Assembly: GCA_016840165.1 (NCBI GenBank)
Contig: JAEOSU010000072.1
Location: 1 to 64,000 of the forward strand
Length of the DNA stretch: 64,000 nucleotides
Source: Promethearchaeota archaeon
GTDB taxonomy: Archaea > Asgardarchaeota > Lokiarchaeia > Sigyniarchaeales > SOKP01
Direction: 5' to 3'
Made by a program: the position numbers and the translations under genes. Below, piece by piece: positions 27,921-38,165 of the stretch. The notes beneath the pieces are model-generated. The model was not told the DNA's origin. It saw nothing but the letters and a program-made list of their open reading frames with translations, and did no database searches. Every line of letters starts with the position of its first letter. Position 1 is the stretch's first letter.

Positions 27921-29852
27921 TTAATCAAAACATATAGAAAAGGCAGGAACTTTCGAAGATATTAATTTTTCTATAGTTTCTGTTAATCTATCCTTATTAG
28001 ATTTATAATAATAATTATATAAGCTTCCCCCATCCAATATACTTTCAAATTTTTTAAATAATTCGAGCTGTTTTTTAATGTCTAATTTACTTTCTTTTCG
28101 TATTAAGTCCATCGAATAAGCGGGACCATTTTTATCTTGGAACGAGTGCGTTTTTATCCAGGTTTCGTATAAATATTTTCCTTCATGAGGTTGATTAATG
28201 AAATATGATTCATTTTCTTCTGAGTTCTTTTCATATATGATATCTTTAATCAGAGTTAAAACATCAAGAGCGAACTTTTCACTCTTTTCAATCCTATCTA
28301 TTTCAATTCCACAGTGTACCTTTATGGCTTTATTTAATCCAAAAAAGCTTATTGACTTGAGGCTAGTATCAATCCAATTTTTTTCTTTATGATTAAAAAA
28401 TGATGTGATTAACTGATTCCAAGATTTTGAACCATTAAGTTTTCTCTCAATTAATTTCTTTTTAACTAAATAGATTTGGAAAATCTCATTTATTCTCTCT
28501 TGAACTAAATCAAAAAAAAGATCATCATTTTGATGAGATTGTAATGCGATAGTATGAAGATTTATTAAAATTTTATCTAAAATGATTTTATTTGTTGTAG
28601 AAACGTAATCAGAAGGAACATTAACATAATTTAAAGTTGAATTCAATAATCTGGATTCAAATTTATCATAAAATCGTATACTATTTTGTAGTTTGGAATT
28701 AAGTAAGCTAATGAATCCAGTTTCCAGATCATCTTTAGTATCTGAGTACGATATCATTAGATTTGGAAATTTGTGGTATTCATTTTTCTCTAAAAACCTT
28801 AAGATCTCATGAAAAAATTCTTTATACTTAAACGAAAGATCCAGAGATAAATGAGATCTATCATCTAGATAAGTAGAATTAAATTTGAATAGTTCTGAAA
28901 TTAGCATTAGATAGGATTCTTTACTTACCTTGTGATTTTCATTGAAAATATCTAATAAGGAATTAAAATCACCTAAAAGCAAGTCTTCAGAAAAATATGG
29001 TTTGATCTCCCTCATTTTATTTGAAAGATGTAAGATTAATTTCATAAGGTTAGAATTGAGATCAATTATTTTATTATTGTATTCGAGCAAATCTGAAGTG
29101 CTAATATAGAGACTTAAAGGCCTTAAACTCCAATAATTAAGGTGAAGTAAATATATATCTCCTGATAAATATAAATCTGCCAACTTATTAGGAAGTAGAT
29201 TCAATAAAAGATATTGCTCCGAGATCTCTGTGCCTAAGATTTTAATAAAAGCTTCAGGATTTAAATTCGAATTAGTAAAATATTGTTTAACTTCAAAAGG
29301 AGGAGTACCTAATCGTGTAAGGTTATGTCTGAATTTCTCTAAACCATTCTCTAAGAGAATGCCATTGATGTATTCGCGCATTAATGGTGCTGTGAGATAC
29401 TCTATGCTGGTTTTTGACAATCTCTCTTCGACTTCTTGAGCAATTTGTCTTGCTTGATATTTTTCCATATTTCCTTCTTTAATTAAATACTCTTCAATTT
29501 TCCTGAGGTCAAAAGGTTCTTTTGAATACTTAGAGGTCCTAATCATTATCGATTTATTTTGAACATTGAGTATCTGTTCGATAGATAGAATATTCTTCAA
29601 AATCTGCCTTCCTAAGACGGTTAAAGTATAACCTTCTTCTAAATTTTCAATTAAATCGTTCTTCTTTAGTGTTTTTAGATGAAATGAAAAATTTGTAGAA
29701 TTAGAATTGTTTCCTAAAATCTCTTTCTGAAGCACCGAATATGTCAATGGAACTTGACTATTACTTAATTTCTTTAAAATATCCACTCTAACTTTCTTTC
29801 CTATTGCCTTTAATTGCTTTTCTAGGATATTTCTGTTTTTGTCGGAATCCAA
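27921..29852 (-). CDS. wHTH + ATP-cone + NrdD-like protein lacking the glycyl-radical domain
   Basis: A 643-residue protein with three parts. Residues 1-90 form an ArsR-like winged helix (FHLKTLKKNDLIE). Residues about 103-192 form an ATP-cone nucleotide sensor (KEPFDLRKIEEYL, ARQIAQEVEERL, TPPFEV). From about 205 it resembles anaerobic ribonucleotide reductase NrdD: LLPNKLADLYLSGDIYLLHL, FGLNKAIKVHCGIEI and DGGSLYNYYY. It ends at FSICFD, where NrdD would continue into the four-cysteine zinc site and the glycyl-radical loop; only two cysteines exist in the whole protein. It is probably not an enzyme. A nucleotide-sensing transcription regulator derived from NrdD, analogous to bacterial NrdR, is the best guess. 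Confidence 0.65.
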   Translation of the reverse strand: MDSDKNRNILEKQLKAIGKKVRVDILKKLSNSQVPLTYSVLQKEILGNNSNSTNFSFHLKTLKKNDLIENLEEGYTLTVLGRQILKNILSIEQILNVQNKSIMIRTSKYSKEPFDLRKIEEYLIKEGNMEKYQARQIAQEVEERLSKTSIEYLTAPLMREYINGILLENGLEKFRHNLTRLGTPPFEVKQYFTNSNLNPEAFIKILGTEISEQYLLLNLLPNKLADLYLSGDIYLLHLNYWSLRPLSLYISTSDLLEYNNKIIDLNSNLMKLILHLSNKMREIKPYFSEDLLLGDFNSLLDIFNENHKVSKESYLMLISELFKFNSTYLDDRSHLSLDLSFKYKEFFHEILRFLEKNEYHKFPNLMISYSDTKDDLETGFISLLNSKLQNSIRFYDKFESRLLNSTLNYVNVPSDYVSTTNKIILDKILINLHTIALQSHQNDDLFFDLVQERINEIFQIYLVKKKLIERKLNGSKSWNQLITSFFNHKEKNWIDTSLKSISFFGLNKAIKVHCGIEIDRIEKSEKFALDVLTLIKDIIYEKNSEENESYFINQPHEGKYLYETWIKTHSFQDKNGPAYSMDLIRKESKLDIKKQLELFKKFESILDGGSLYNYYYKSNKDRLTETIEKLISSKVPAFSICFD

Positions 29853-30008
29853 CTCGAAACCCTAATTTCACTCTTATAAATTAATATATAATTTATAGGA
29901 AAATCGATATTTAAAAATTTAGGAAAAATGGGTTCTAATACTCAATTTTGATAATATCAGCGTGATATATTAGAAATTATTGTAAAAAATTTTTCAAGAA
30001 AATATGAA

Positions 30009-30629
30009 TTATCTCGCAGAAACAGCGATTCTTTCAACTTCATCCTTCTTTTTAACTGCTCTTGACTCTTGAGCATTGTTAGCGGCAGCCATAATTTCCT
30101 GGGCTAAATTGACCTCAAAAGGATGTTCATTTGAATGGGAGCGAGAACCAATCGCTTGAACTAAATATTTAAGAGCTAAATCAACCCTTCTCTGAGGGGA
30201 AATATCAACGGCAGAAGCATAACTAATCCCTCCCATCGAAATCCTCGTAGTCTCTTCTCTAGGCGCGCAATTACAGATAGCATCAATTAACATTTGGATG
30301 GGATTATTCCCTGTATTCAATTCGATTAAAGTGAAAGCATCTTCTAGACTGCGCAATAATTTAGTCTTTTTCCCAGAATTATAGGAGCTTTTATGACCTT
30401 TAATTTTACTTCCAATAAACCCTGGTGCGAGTAAACGATTGATGAATCTCTCAATAATCGAAACCCTTGATGTTTTCCAGAATCTCCGATGTTCGTGGCG
30501 ACCATGGCTATGCGGAACGATAATAGGTCTTAGATTGATATACTTTTCTAAAGTCCAATCATTAACGACGATATCTTTAAAGGACCACTTATTAAAGAGT
30601 TTTACTTCATTCTCACTTTTACTACTCAT
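30009..30629 (-). CDS. rps7: Ribosomal protein uS7
   Basis: It organises the head of the small ribosomal subunit. The 206 residues include the archaeal motifs HSHGRHEHRRFW, RLLAPGFIGSK, GNNPIQMLIDAI and QRRVDLALKYL, and the C-terminal basic tail. It is the last gene of the rpo1N-rpo1C-eL30-nusA-uS12-uS7 group, 13 bases after uS12. EF-2 or EF-1A does not follow, unlike in many archaea. Confidence 0.97.
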   Translation of the reverse strand: MSSKSENEVKLFNKWSFKDIVVNDWTLEKYINLRPIIVPHSHGRHEHRRFWKTSRVSIIERFINRLLAPGFIGSKIKGHKSSYNSGKKTKLLRSLEDAFTLIELNTGNNPIQMLIDAICNCAPREETTRISMGGISYASAVDISPQRRVDLALKYLVQAIGSRSHSNEHPFEVNLAQEIMAAANNAQESRAVKKKDEVERIAVSAR

Positions 30630-30642
30630 AATTTTTACCTCA

Positions 30643-31077
30643 TTATCGTAATGGTTTCTCTTTCTTTCCTGCTAATAAAGCTTCTAAAGATACACCATTG
30701 ACTTTTACGACTTTCCATCGTACACCGGGAAGATCACCAACGGAACGGCCCTTTGCTCCTCCAATACCCTCTACTATCACTCGATCATGTTCCTCTATGA
30801 AATTGAGAGCTCCATCTCCCGGAAGGAAGGCTGTGACGCCTTTTCCGTTCTTTTTTAATTGAACACGGACGCATTTTCGGATTGCGGAGTTAGGTTGTTT
30901 ACTTTCTCTTCCTACCTTTTGGAGAACAATACCTAAGGCTTGGCAACTACCTCCTAATGGATCTACCTTTTTCTTTAATCCTAACTTTTTCCGTTTATAT
31001 TTCGTTTTCGACCAGCGGAACTTTTTTCTATTTTTCTTCAGCTGTCTGGCGGCATATAAACCTCTGGGCTTTCCCAT
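30643..31077 (-). CDS. rps12: Ribosomal protein uS12
   Basis: It is the decoding-centre protein of the small subunit. The 144 residues show [15 protein letters not shown], the conserved [17 protein letters not shown] loop next to the A site, and the [14 protein letters not shown]-terminal stretch. It is in the operon between nusA and uS7. Confidence 0.98.
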   Translation of the reverse strand: MGKPRGLYAARQLKKNRKKFRWSKTKYKRKKLGLKKKVDPLGGSCQALGIVLQKVGRESKQPNSAIRKCVRVQLKKNGKGVTAFLPGDGALNFIEEHDRVIVEGIGGAKGRSVGDLPGVRWKVVKVNGVSLEALLAGKKEKPLR

Positions 31078-31191
31078 GAATACACACTTGATAAATTAAT
31101 TAATAATTATGGTAAGCAATGATAATATTTCCTTAAACTTAAAATTTATGGATAAATAAAAATCAAATGGTTAAGATTTGATGATTATCAA

Positions 31192-31671
31192 TTATATATT
31201 ATTTTTAGTATTGATAATCACGTTATCTACTTCCCAGTGTCTTAAAACCAGATCCTTGATTTTACGAATCATGGAACCTTCTTTTCCAATTGCTTTTCCT
31301 CTATCTTGAGGACGAACGGATATAATAACTGTTTTTTTTTGATTTTTACTTTCTTTAATTTCTATATTTTGAACTTTTATAGAATTTTTTGACGTGTTTA
31401 AAACATATTGGATGAAAAGTTCAAGATTTTCAGACCAAGGAATAACGTCAATCTTCTTTTGTAGTTTTTCCATAAGATCTTTAACATGTTCACCAGCTTT
31501 TCCAATCGCTTTCCCAACATCTTCTTTCTTGACCAAAAAGATAATAATTTCCGATTGGTTTTCAGGGGATTCATATATAATGCAATCCTTAATAATTGCT
31601 CCCGAAATATTATTAAATAAGGAGATTAATTCCATTGAGTTTCTATCAAGCTTAATATTTTTCCGTAGCAT
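31192..31671 (-). CDS. nusA: NusA-like KH-domain transcription factor
   Basis: Archaeal NusA consists only of two KH domains and acts in transcription termination or antitermination near the polymerase genes. The 159 residues have both KH loops: GKAIGKAGEHVKDL (first) and GKAIGKEGSMIRKI (second). Position between eL30 and uS12 is the conserved archaeal one. No S1 domain is present, as expected. Confidence 0.92.
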   Translation of the reverse strand: MLRKNIKLDRNSMELISLFNNISGAIIKDCIIYESPENQSEIIIFLVKKEDVGKAIGKAGEHVKDLMEKLQKKIDVIPWSENLELFIQYVLNTSKNSIKVQNIEIKESKNQKKTVIISVRPQDRGKAIGKEGSMIRKIKDLVLRHWEVDNVIINTKNNI

Positions 31672-31692
31672 GATTTAACAGTTCACTTTATT

Positions 31693-32067
31693 TTAATTCC
31701 TCTTAGTTCTTAATGTGCTTAAATCAGAGTCTCCGAAATCATTAATGCCAATAACAGAAATCATGTATGGTTTTCCCATTGCCAGCCCTAAATCCCAAGA
31801 AGACCCTTTATATTTATGGATAAAAATACTTTCCTTCATTAAAGTATTTAAGTACTCTAACTGTGATTCTAACTCAGCAGGACAATTATTGCTTAAAATG
31901 AGCATTTTAAAGGGGTCCTGTCTAAGTTGTCGAAGGACTTGATCTGCTCCATAAACTACTTTACCAGTCTTATAGGCGACTTTAATATTTGTATCAATAT
32001 CAAATTCTTTAGTTTTTTTACGAGTAAGGTCAATTGAATCACTAATTTGTTTCTTTTTTCGTGCCAT
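31693..32067 (-). CDS. rpl30e: Ribosomal protein eL30
   Basis: It is a large-subunit protein of the L7Ae/L30e RNA-binding fold. In 124 residues, KTGKVVYGADQVLRQL, LILSNNCPAELESQLEYL and the AMGKPYMISVIGINDFGDSDL C-terminal region are typical. The first ~22 residues, rich in lysine, are an extension over the common length of about 100. It sits between rpo1C and nusA. Confidence 0.93.
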   Translation of the reverse strand: MARKKKQISDSIDLTRKKTKEFDIDTNIKVAYKTGKVVYGADQVLRQLRQDPFKMLILSNNCPAELESQLEYLNTLMKESIFIHKYKGSSWDLGLAMGKPYMISVIGINDFGDSDLSTLRTKRN

Positions 32068-32155
32068 TATTGTTTACCGCAAGTTATCTTTTTAATATCA
32101 ATAATAAAGTAATAAAATAAATTCACAATAATTTAAAATTTTAACGCTAAATATC

Positions 32156-33349
32156 CTATTTCTTACTTTTCAAGATTTCTAGATTCGCATCGAGATCAAA
32201 CATTACTGAGACTCTCCCAGTCCCTATAGGAGTGACTTGTCCAATAATAACATTTTCGGGAATTCCCAATAAACGTTCTTCTTCACCATATAATCCCGCA
32301 TCCAAGAGCTGATTAACAGTCACCTCAAAAGCGGCTCTAGCAAATACACTTGATTTAGAACCAGAAATACCATGCCTTCCAATCGATTGGATTGAACCAT
32401 CGACACACATCAAATCTGATAAAATAAGCAGATGACGTAAATCAACATCTAAACCTTGTTGTTCTAGTACTTTTTGTGATTCTTTAATTATCATATTACG
32501 AGCAGCCTCAATCCCGTATAGTTTTTCGATTTCATGAATGTGATTCGATACGGTTCTAGTGGTATCCACCCCTTCAATTTGCACTACACCTTGCATATTA
32601 GTACCTTCTGTTTTAATAACCCATTCTTTACCGTCATCAGAAGGAGTTAATAAACCTCTTTTTACTCCCCGTATTCCCTTTACAACCTTTTTTAAGATCT
32701 TTTCTCTTAATTTTTGCAGACTCTGAAGATCTTCGATTCCAGGATTAATAATAATTGAATTACCTTCGTGCTTAATTGTCCCTTTTTTCTTATAACGCTT
32801 TAAAACTTCAGGGATCTCATCAATTTCTATACCTTTCTTTTCACAGATTTCAGGGATTAAATTAATTGACAATTGCCAATTAATAAAATCTAGATCAATA
32901 TCATGAGTAATTTGCTCGATTCTAATCTGTTCAATACGATTGTGTACTTTAATTGCTGTATCTTCATTTTCTCGGTATCCCTCTTCCAAATAAATTTCCA
33001 TCTGAGGAGTGCTGGGAAATCTTCTGGCGTCTACTATTTCTATCAAGCGTGGGAGACCTTGAGTCACACTAAACTCTTCAACTCCCGCGTAGTGAAACGT
33101 TCTAAGAGTCATCTGTGTTCCTGGCTCACCTATCGATTGAGCAGCTACTGTGCCCACAGGCTCTGAAGTTTCAACAATAGCATTATTAAAATTAATATAG
33201 ATTTTATTGAGAAGATATTCCAATTGCTCTAATTCTAGTTTTTCATCTTTAATTCGTTCTTTGATTTTGTCAATTAAATCTTCAGGAATACCATCTTTAG
33301 ATAATTGTTCTAATTTTTCTTCTAATATTTTATTAGATACTTCAACCAT
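32156..33349 (-). CDS. rpo1C: RNA polymerase subunit Rpo1C (A'')
   Basis: It is the C-terminal part of the split largest RNA polymerase subunit, holding the rest of the trigger loop and jaw. The 397 residues show [22 protein letters not shown] (trigger loop, written here as its parts [11 protein letters not shown] and MTLRTFH), [12 protein letters not shown], and [13 protein letters not shown]. It starts 24 bases after rpo1N on the same strand. Confidence 0.98.
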   Translation of the reverse strand: MVEVSNKILEEKLEQLSKDGIPEDLIDKIKERIKDEKLELEQLEYLLNKIYINFNNAIVETSEPVGTVAAQSIGEPGTQMTLRTFHYAGVEEFSVTQGLPRLIEIVDARRFPSTPQMEIYLEEGYRENEDTAIKVHNRIEQIRIEQITHDIDLDFINWQLSINLIPEICEKKGIEIDEIPEVLKRYKKKGTIKHEGNSIIINPGIEDLQSLQKLREKILKKVVKGIRGVKRGLLTPSDDGKEWVIKTEGTNMQGVVQIEGVDTTRTVSNHIHEIEKLYGIEAARNMIIKESQKVLEQQGLDVDLRHLLILSDLMCVDGSIQSIGRHGISGSKSSVFARAAFEVTVNQLLDAGLYGEEERLLGIPENVIIGQVTPIGTGRVSVMFDLDANLEILKSKK

Positions 33350-33373
33350 TTACCATAACCTTATTTTTTATAA

Positions 33374-36313
33374 TTAATTTAACCTCTCTTCTTTCCATTC
33401 TATAAATGCTTTTGTCATTTTACCACGCCAAATTGCGTTTTTACCCGTTTCATCTTCGAAGATTTTCATTAATTCCTCTTCGGTAAGAGCTTTTGATTTA
33501 TCAATTTTTTTCTTTGTTTCTTTAACTTCTTTTTCCTTTTCTTCTTTTTCCTTTTCTTCTTTTTTCTCTTGCTTTTTTGGAGTTTTCTTTTTTGGTCTTT
33601 TTGCTGCTTCTTTTCTTACCTCTTCAATATCCAAAGATTTTGCTTTAAGTAAGAGTACATCAAGATTAACCGCATCAGAATGATCTGTGTGCATGGGATC
33701 GATTCCATCGTCGCCATAACTAAACTGGATAATGTTTTTATCGCTATTTCTAACCGTTCCATCGTTTTCAATTACCATATCCTGTAAAGCATTTACTAAT
33801 CTCCGTTGCATATATCCACTAGTTGAGGTTCGAACTGCTGTATCAACTAATCCTTCTCTGCCTCCCATTGCATGAAAAAAGAACTCTACAGGTTTTAAAC
33901 CATTTCTATAAGATGATTCGACAAATCCACGAGATTTTGGGGTGAGATCATTAATTTTAAAGTGAGGCAAGGTTCTCAAACTATATCCTCTATTTATCCT
34001 CTCTCCTCTAATTGCTTGTTGTCCTACTACTGCAGACATTTGTCCGAGATTTAAAATATTACCTCTCGCCCCTGATTTAGTCATAATCACAGAATGAGCC
34101 TCATCACCTATAAAATCAGCAGCAGATTCTTCTGCCTGTTTTCGTGCTTCAGCAAGAAGTTGCCGGATCCTCAATTCAAGTGTTTCCCGCATGGAGCGTC
34201 CAGGAGCTCTTTTTAAGACCTTTGTATCATTTTCGTTAAAAGCTTTGATCAATTTAGAAGATTCCTCATCTGCATCCTCGAGGATCTTTTTTATTTTTTC
34301 ATATGCCTTTCCATAGACATAAACCTCATCTAATCCCATAGTCATACCATTTTGACGGATAACATAAAGGAGCATTTTGGTGGCATTATCTAAAAATTGA
34401 CGTCCCCGAGCATTACCGTGATCCTTAATAATTCTCTGAAGGATACTATTTGATTGCATTGCACCGAATGAATTCTCATCGATAGTTCCTGTAATCAATA
34501 TTCCGTTCTTAATTAATACATAAGCATCGTATTCACAATCCTCTTCCGTGCATACTTCACATTTTTTACAGAATTTTGATTTCACTCGAATATTTAGATC
34601 ATCGGGAAATAATGTGCTAAAAATTTCTTTTCCAGAATACATTGGTTCAGGATCAGTCACCACTGGTGTGAGCTTGTCTAAAGTAAAATCAGGATTCATA
34701 TCAAAGACTCCTCCCATAAATAGAAGATTAAGAGTGTCTTTGATATTATATAAAGATTCTTTACTAGTAAATTGAAATACTGAGGAAATAAAATCTTGAA
34801 TTCCACCTAAAATAGGGCCACCAAATCGAGGAGATAAAATATGTTCTTGTACCTTTAGAAGTAATTCCGCTTCCGTACGTGCCTCCTCACTTTGAGGGAC
34901 ATGAAGATTCATCTCATCTCCGTCAAAATCAGCATTATAGGGAGGACATACAGTTAAATTCAAGCGAAATGTTCTTCCATCCATAATTTTTACCTCATGA
35001 GCCATTATAGACATACGATGAAGGGAGGGTTGTCGATTAAATAATACCAAATCTCCATTACTTAGATGTCGTTCCACAGTAAATCCTGGAGCTAGCATTT
35101 CCGCAATCATTTTTCTATTTTTTACATAACGAAGGTCAATTCGCCTACGATCATTTCGAATAATATAGTTGGCTCCAGGATGATGATTAGGCCCATTTAA
35201 TACCATTTGTTTCATTTCTTCAATATTCCAGTCATTAACATTTGTAGGTATTGTAAGTATTTTAGCGATTTCGATAGGAACACCTACTTCATTAATACTG
35301 ATATAAGGATTAGGTGAAATAACGCTTCGAGCGGAAAAATCAACTCGTTTTCCACTTAAATTGCTTCGAAATCGTCCTTCTTTACCCTTTAACCTTTGAG
35401 TAAGGGTACGCAAGGCTCTTCCAGAGCGATGTCTCGCTGGAGGGATTCCAGAAACTTGATTATCAAAATAGGTGGTAATATGATACTGTAATAACTCCCA
35501 TAAATCCTCAACTATTAAGTGAGGCGCTCCAGCATCAATATTTTCTCTTAGTCGCTGGTTAATACGGATAACATCCACTAATTTATGAGTTAGATCATCT
35601 TCTGAGCGGATACCACTGTCTAATGTGATTGAAGGTCGGGCGCACACCGGAGGAATTGGCAAGACAGTAAAAATAACCCATTCAAGTCGAGCATTTTCAG
35701 GGGAAATCCCTAAAATACGTAAATCATTATCGTTCATTTTCTTTAACCGTTCGAGAATTTCGATTGGTGTAATTCTCCGGGATCCTTTATTTTCTTCTTC
35801 TTCATAAAAGGTAGTAGGTTTTTCTATAATGATTTTTTTCTTTTTCGCTCCACAATAGGGACACACTTTACTCTTTCGCGCTCTCTTAAAAACAAGTTTG
35901 GAGGCATCCTCATCACCCTCAAAAAAGAGTTTTCGATGCTTAACTTGTTCTTTTCTAAACTTTTCTTTCTCTTCTTCAGTAAGCATCAAGTGAGAACATT
36001 CAGGACAGATTGATCGCAATACTTTTAAAACTTTCTTAGCATATCCTACGTGAATGACGGGTCTAGCTAGTTCAATATGCCCAAAATGACCCATACAATT
36101 ACTCACGAGATTACCACATGTCTGACATCTCTGCCCTGGTTCAATTGTACCCAAGCGTTGATCCATCAATCCTGAAGGAATTGGCAAACCATCCTCATCA
36201 TAGGTGTCAGCAGTTATGATACGGGCAGCACTCATCTTCCGAATCTCGTCAGGAGATAATAAGCCAAACTTGATCTTTTCAATCATCTTAGTACGACTGA
36301 ACGTATAACTCAT
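33374..36313 (-). CDS. rpo1N: RNA polymerase subunit Rpo1N (A')
   Basis: It is the N-terminal part of the largest RNA polymerase subunit, with the active site. Seen: zinc region CQTCGNLVSNCMGHFGHI (about 60-77), a second CPYCG pair, RFRSNLSGKRVDFSARSVISP in two parts, and the catalytic magnesium loop NADFDGDEMN. At 979 residues it is longer than most; near the C-terminus a lysine/glutamate-rich stretch (about 900-940) is inserted before the last conserved helix. The start is supported by GGAGGAA about 11 bases upstream. rpo2 and rpo5, often just before it, are not present. Confidence 0.98.
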   Translation of the reverse strand: MSYTFSRTKMIEKIKFGLLSPDEIRKMSAARIITADTYDEDGLPIPSGLMDQRLGTIEPGQRCQTCGNLVSNCMGHFGHIELARPVIHVGYAKKVLKVLRSICPECSHLMLTEEEKEKFRKEQVKHRKLFFEGDEDASKLVFKRARKSKVCPYCGAKKKKIIIEKPTTFYEEEENKGSRRITPIEILERLKKMNDNDLRILGISPENARLEWVIFTVLPIPPVCARPSITLDSGIRSEDDLTHKLVDVIRINQRLRENIDAGAPHLIVEDLWELLQYHITTYFDNQVSGIPPARHRSGRALRTLTQRLKGKEGRFRSNLSGKRVDFSARSVISPNPYISINEVGVPIEIAKILTIPTNVNDWNIEEMKQMVLNGPNHHPGANYIIRNDRRRIDLRYVKNRKMIAEMLAPGFTVERHLSNGDLVLFNRQPSLHRMSIMAHEVKIMDGRTFRLNLTVCPPYNADFDGDEMNLHVPQSEEARTEAELLLKVQEHILSPRFGGPILGGIQDFISSVFQFTSKESLYNIKDTLNLLFMGGVFDMNPDFTLDKLTPVVTDPEPMYSGKEIFSTLFPDDLNIRVKSKFCKKCEVCTEEDCEYDAYVLIKNGILITGTIDENSFGAMQSNSILQRIIKDHGNARGRQFLDNATKMLLYVIRQNGMTMGLDEVYVYGKAYEKIKKILEDADEESSKLIKAFNENDTKVLKRAPGRSMRETLELRIRQLLAEARKQAEESAADFIGDEAHSVIMTKSGARGNILNLGQMSAVVGQQAIRGERINRGYSLRTLPHFKINDLTPKSRGFVESSYRNGLKPVEFFFHAMGGREGLVDTAVRTSTSGYMQRRLVNALQDMVIENDGTVRNSDKNIIQFSYGDDGIDPMHTDHSDAVNLDVLLLKAKSLDIEEVRKEAAKRPKKKTPKKQEKKEEKEKEEKEKEVKETKKKIDKSKALTEEELMKIFEDETGKNAIWRGKMTKAFIEWKEERLN

Positions 36314-36567
36314 AATGTCATTTCCTCCGTTTTAATACAAACAAGAATTAATATTATATTAGAATTATTAGAGTTCATAAAACTAAAACATCCTTTGTTT
36401 TGAGTTTAAAATTAGGTAACCATAAAGAAATAGTTAATCGGTTAAACACTGTAAGTTATTAAAGTATGCAAATATTAAAAATTTTACGGAATAGCCCTTA
36501 TTTTTGACATATCTTATTAGTTTATATTTAAAAGAATTTTTTACATTATGAAATTTATAATTATATA

Positions 36568-37161
36568 ATGAGAATTCTTAAAATATTTAGAAGTAGGATT
36601 GTTCTTTTTATAATTCAATTCGCTATTTTGAGCTTATTTCTAATTATTTTCGAATATTCTTTCACTATTTTATTTGATAGTTCTGTATCAGAAGAGAGGA
36701 AAGTAATAATCCAAATCCTCGCAAATTATATTATGTTTGAAGGTGCTAATGATACAATTTTTATATATTGTTTGTGGTTAATAGTAGCAACAATCCCGAT
36801 CATCCTTTATCGAAAAGCAAAAAAAGTGTACTCAATGAATTTACTTTCATTCATTCTCCCTAATTTCTTTTTCTATGTTTTTCTTTCCAGATACTCTCCG
36901 CTTTATTTCAATGAGAATTTTGGGCAATTATCTATCAAAACAGTCATATTAGGTGCTATTCTTATTGTTTATTCCATTGGGTCTTCTTTAATCATAAATC
37001 ATGTTTGGAAAATAATCAAAAAGGAAAAACCTACCCAACTATTAGATATTAATAAAAAAGTAGTCTCTGAGTGTCCACAATGTGGGACAAAGTTTGACTC
37101 AAAGCCTTTATATTGTTATAATTGTAATGCTAAACTAATAGATGAGAAGCATGATAAATGA
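36568..37161 (+). CDS. Membrane protein with C-terminal zinc ribbon
   Basis: A 197-residue protein with about four hydrophobic segments (residues 12-33, 65-82, 90-108, 126-150) and a soluble C-terminal zinc ribbon, CPQCGTKFDSKPLYCYNCNAKL. No catalytic motif is visible and I do not recognise the family. Its stop overlaps the start of the EamA transporter gene by four bases (ATGA), so the two are co-translated; it may assist or regulate the transporter. Confidence 0.65.
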   Translation: MRILKIFRSRIVLFIIQFAILSLFLIIFEYSFTILFDSSVSEERKVIIQILANYIMFEGANDTIFIYCLWLIVATIPIILYRKAKKVYSMNLLSFILPNFFFYVFLSRYSPLYFNENFGQLSIKTVILGAILIVYSIGSSLIINHVWKIIKKEKPTQLLDINKKVVSECPQCGTKFDSKPLYCYNCNAKLIDEKHDK

Positions 37162-38138
37162 TAGGAGAACTAATTGCCATTTTTGCGGTGTTGACCTTTG
37201 TTGTATCAAATGTATTATTTCGAAAAACAGAACATGAGGCAAGCCCAATCTTTATCAACTTTTTCCGAACGACTATTGGCACAATCACCTTTATTATTTT
37301 TGCATTTTTACTTAACGTTCTGGACAAAATTTTTTTACTCCCATTCGATCTATGGATAATATTATTCATCAGTTTTCTCTTCGGACAAGTATTTGGAGAC
37401 ACTGCATACTTTAACGCACAAAAAGATATGGGTACAACTTTGGCCCTAGGAGTATCAATGACCTTTCCCTTATTTACATTTATTTTATCGATAATTTTCC
37501 TCAATAAAGAATTTGAAATTTCCTTATTATTTTCATTAATTTTCATTAGTATTGGAGTAATTGTAATCGGAAAAAGTAAATCCACCATTAAAATCACTGT
37601 AAATCCGAGTTTCGAACCAATTGAGCAGGTGAAACCGAACACATTTAAAGAAAAATTCCAATTCAGATCCTTCCGAGCTCTTATTTTTGGGTTGATTGCT
37701 TCATTAAGTTGGGCAATTGGATTAATCATTATTGAATATGCAACACACCAAATTGATTTATTTTTACCCTTACAAGAAGGTTTAAGTTCGATTTTAGGAA
37801 ATGTCATTCGATTCCCATTTGCTACGGCGATTCTCACTATTATGGTTGGAAAAGAGAATTATTCAATGAAGAAAAACGCTGATAAATCTCCCTTCAGAAA
37901 ATCAGTAACAACCTGGGGTTATTTAATTATCGCTGCTTTAATTGGAACATCATTAGGCGCTTATGTGTATACTGAGGCCGCTCGTGTTGCTGGGTCTACA
38001 GTAATGTCTCTTATTGCTAGTGCCAGTCCTTTATTTTCTCTTCCTTTAACCTATCTAATTAATAAAGAAAAAATTACCAAAATAGGATTTATCGGGGTAA
38101 TATTGACAATTATTGGAGTAATAATTATCCTTATCTGA
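37158..38138 (+). CDS. EamA/DMT-family transporter
   Basis: A 326-residue integral membrane protein with ten predicted helices in two repeats, the drug/metabolite transporter architecture. The repeats have the usual FFRTTIGTITF and AYVYTEAARVAGSTVMSLI type segments, ending in FIGVILTIIGVIIILI. Substrate cannot be told; relatives export amino acids or metabolites. It is translationally coupled to the zinc-ribbon membrane protein upstream. Confidence 0.88.
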   Translation: MIGELIAIFAVLTFVVSNVLFRKTEHEASPIFINFFRTTIGTITFIIFAFLLNVLDKIFLLPFDLWIILFISFLFGQVFGDTAYFNAQKDMGTTLALGVSMTFPLFTFILSIIFLNKEFEISLLFSLIFISIGVIVIGKSKSTIKITVNPSFEPIEQVKPNTFKEKFQFRSFRALIFGLIASLSWAIGLIIIEYATHQIDLFLPLQEGLSSILGNVIRFPFATAILTIMVGKENYSMKKNADKSPFRKSVTTWGYLIIAALIGTSLGAYVYTEAARVAGSTVMSLIASASPLFSLPLTYLINKEKITKIGFIGVILTIIGVIIILI

Positions 38139-38165
38139 GTTTTTCTTTTCATTTAAAGTCTAAAA

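Noticed and set aside
37130..37837. 235-codon minus-strand frame opposite the EamA transporter
   Set aside because: It mirrors the transporter gene frame, has no fitting family and composition is that of an antisense shadow.
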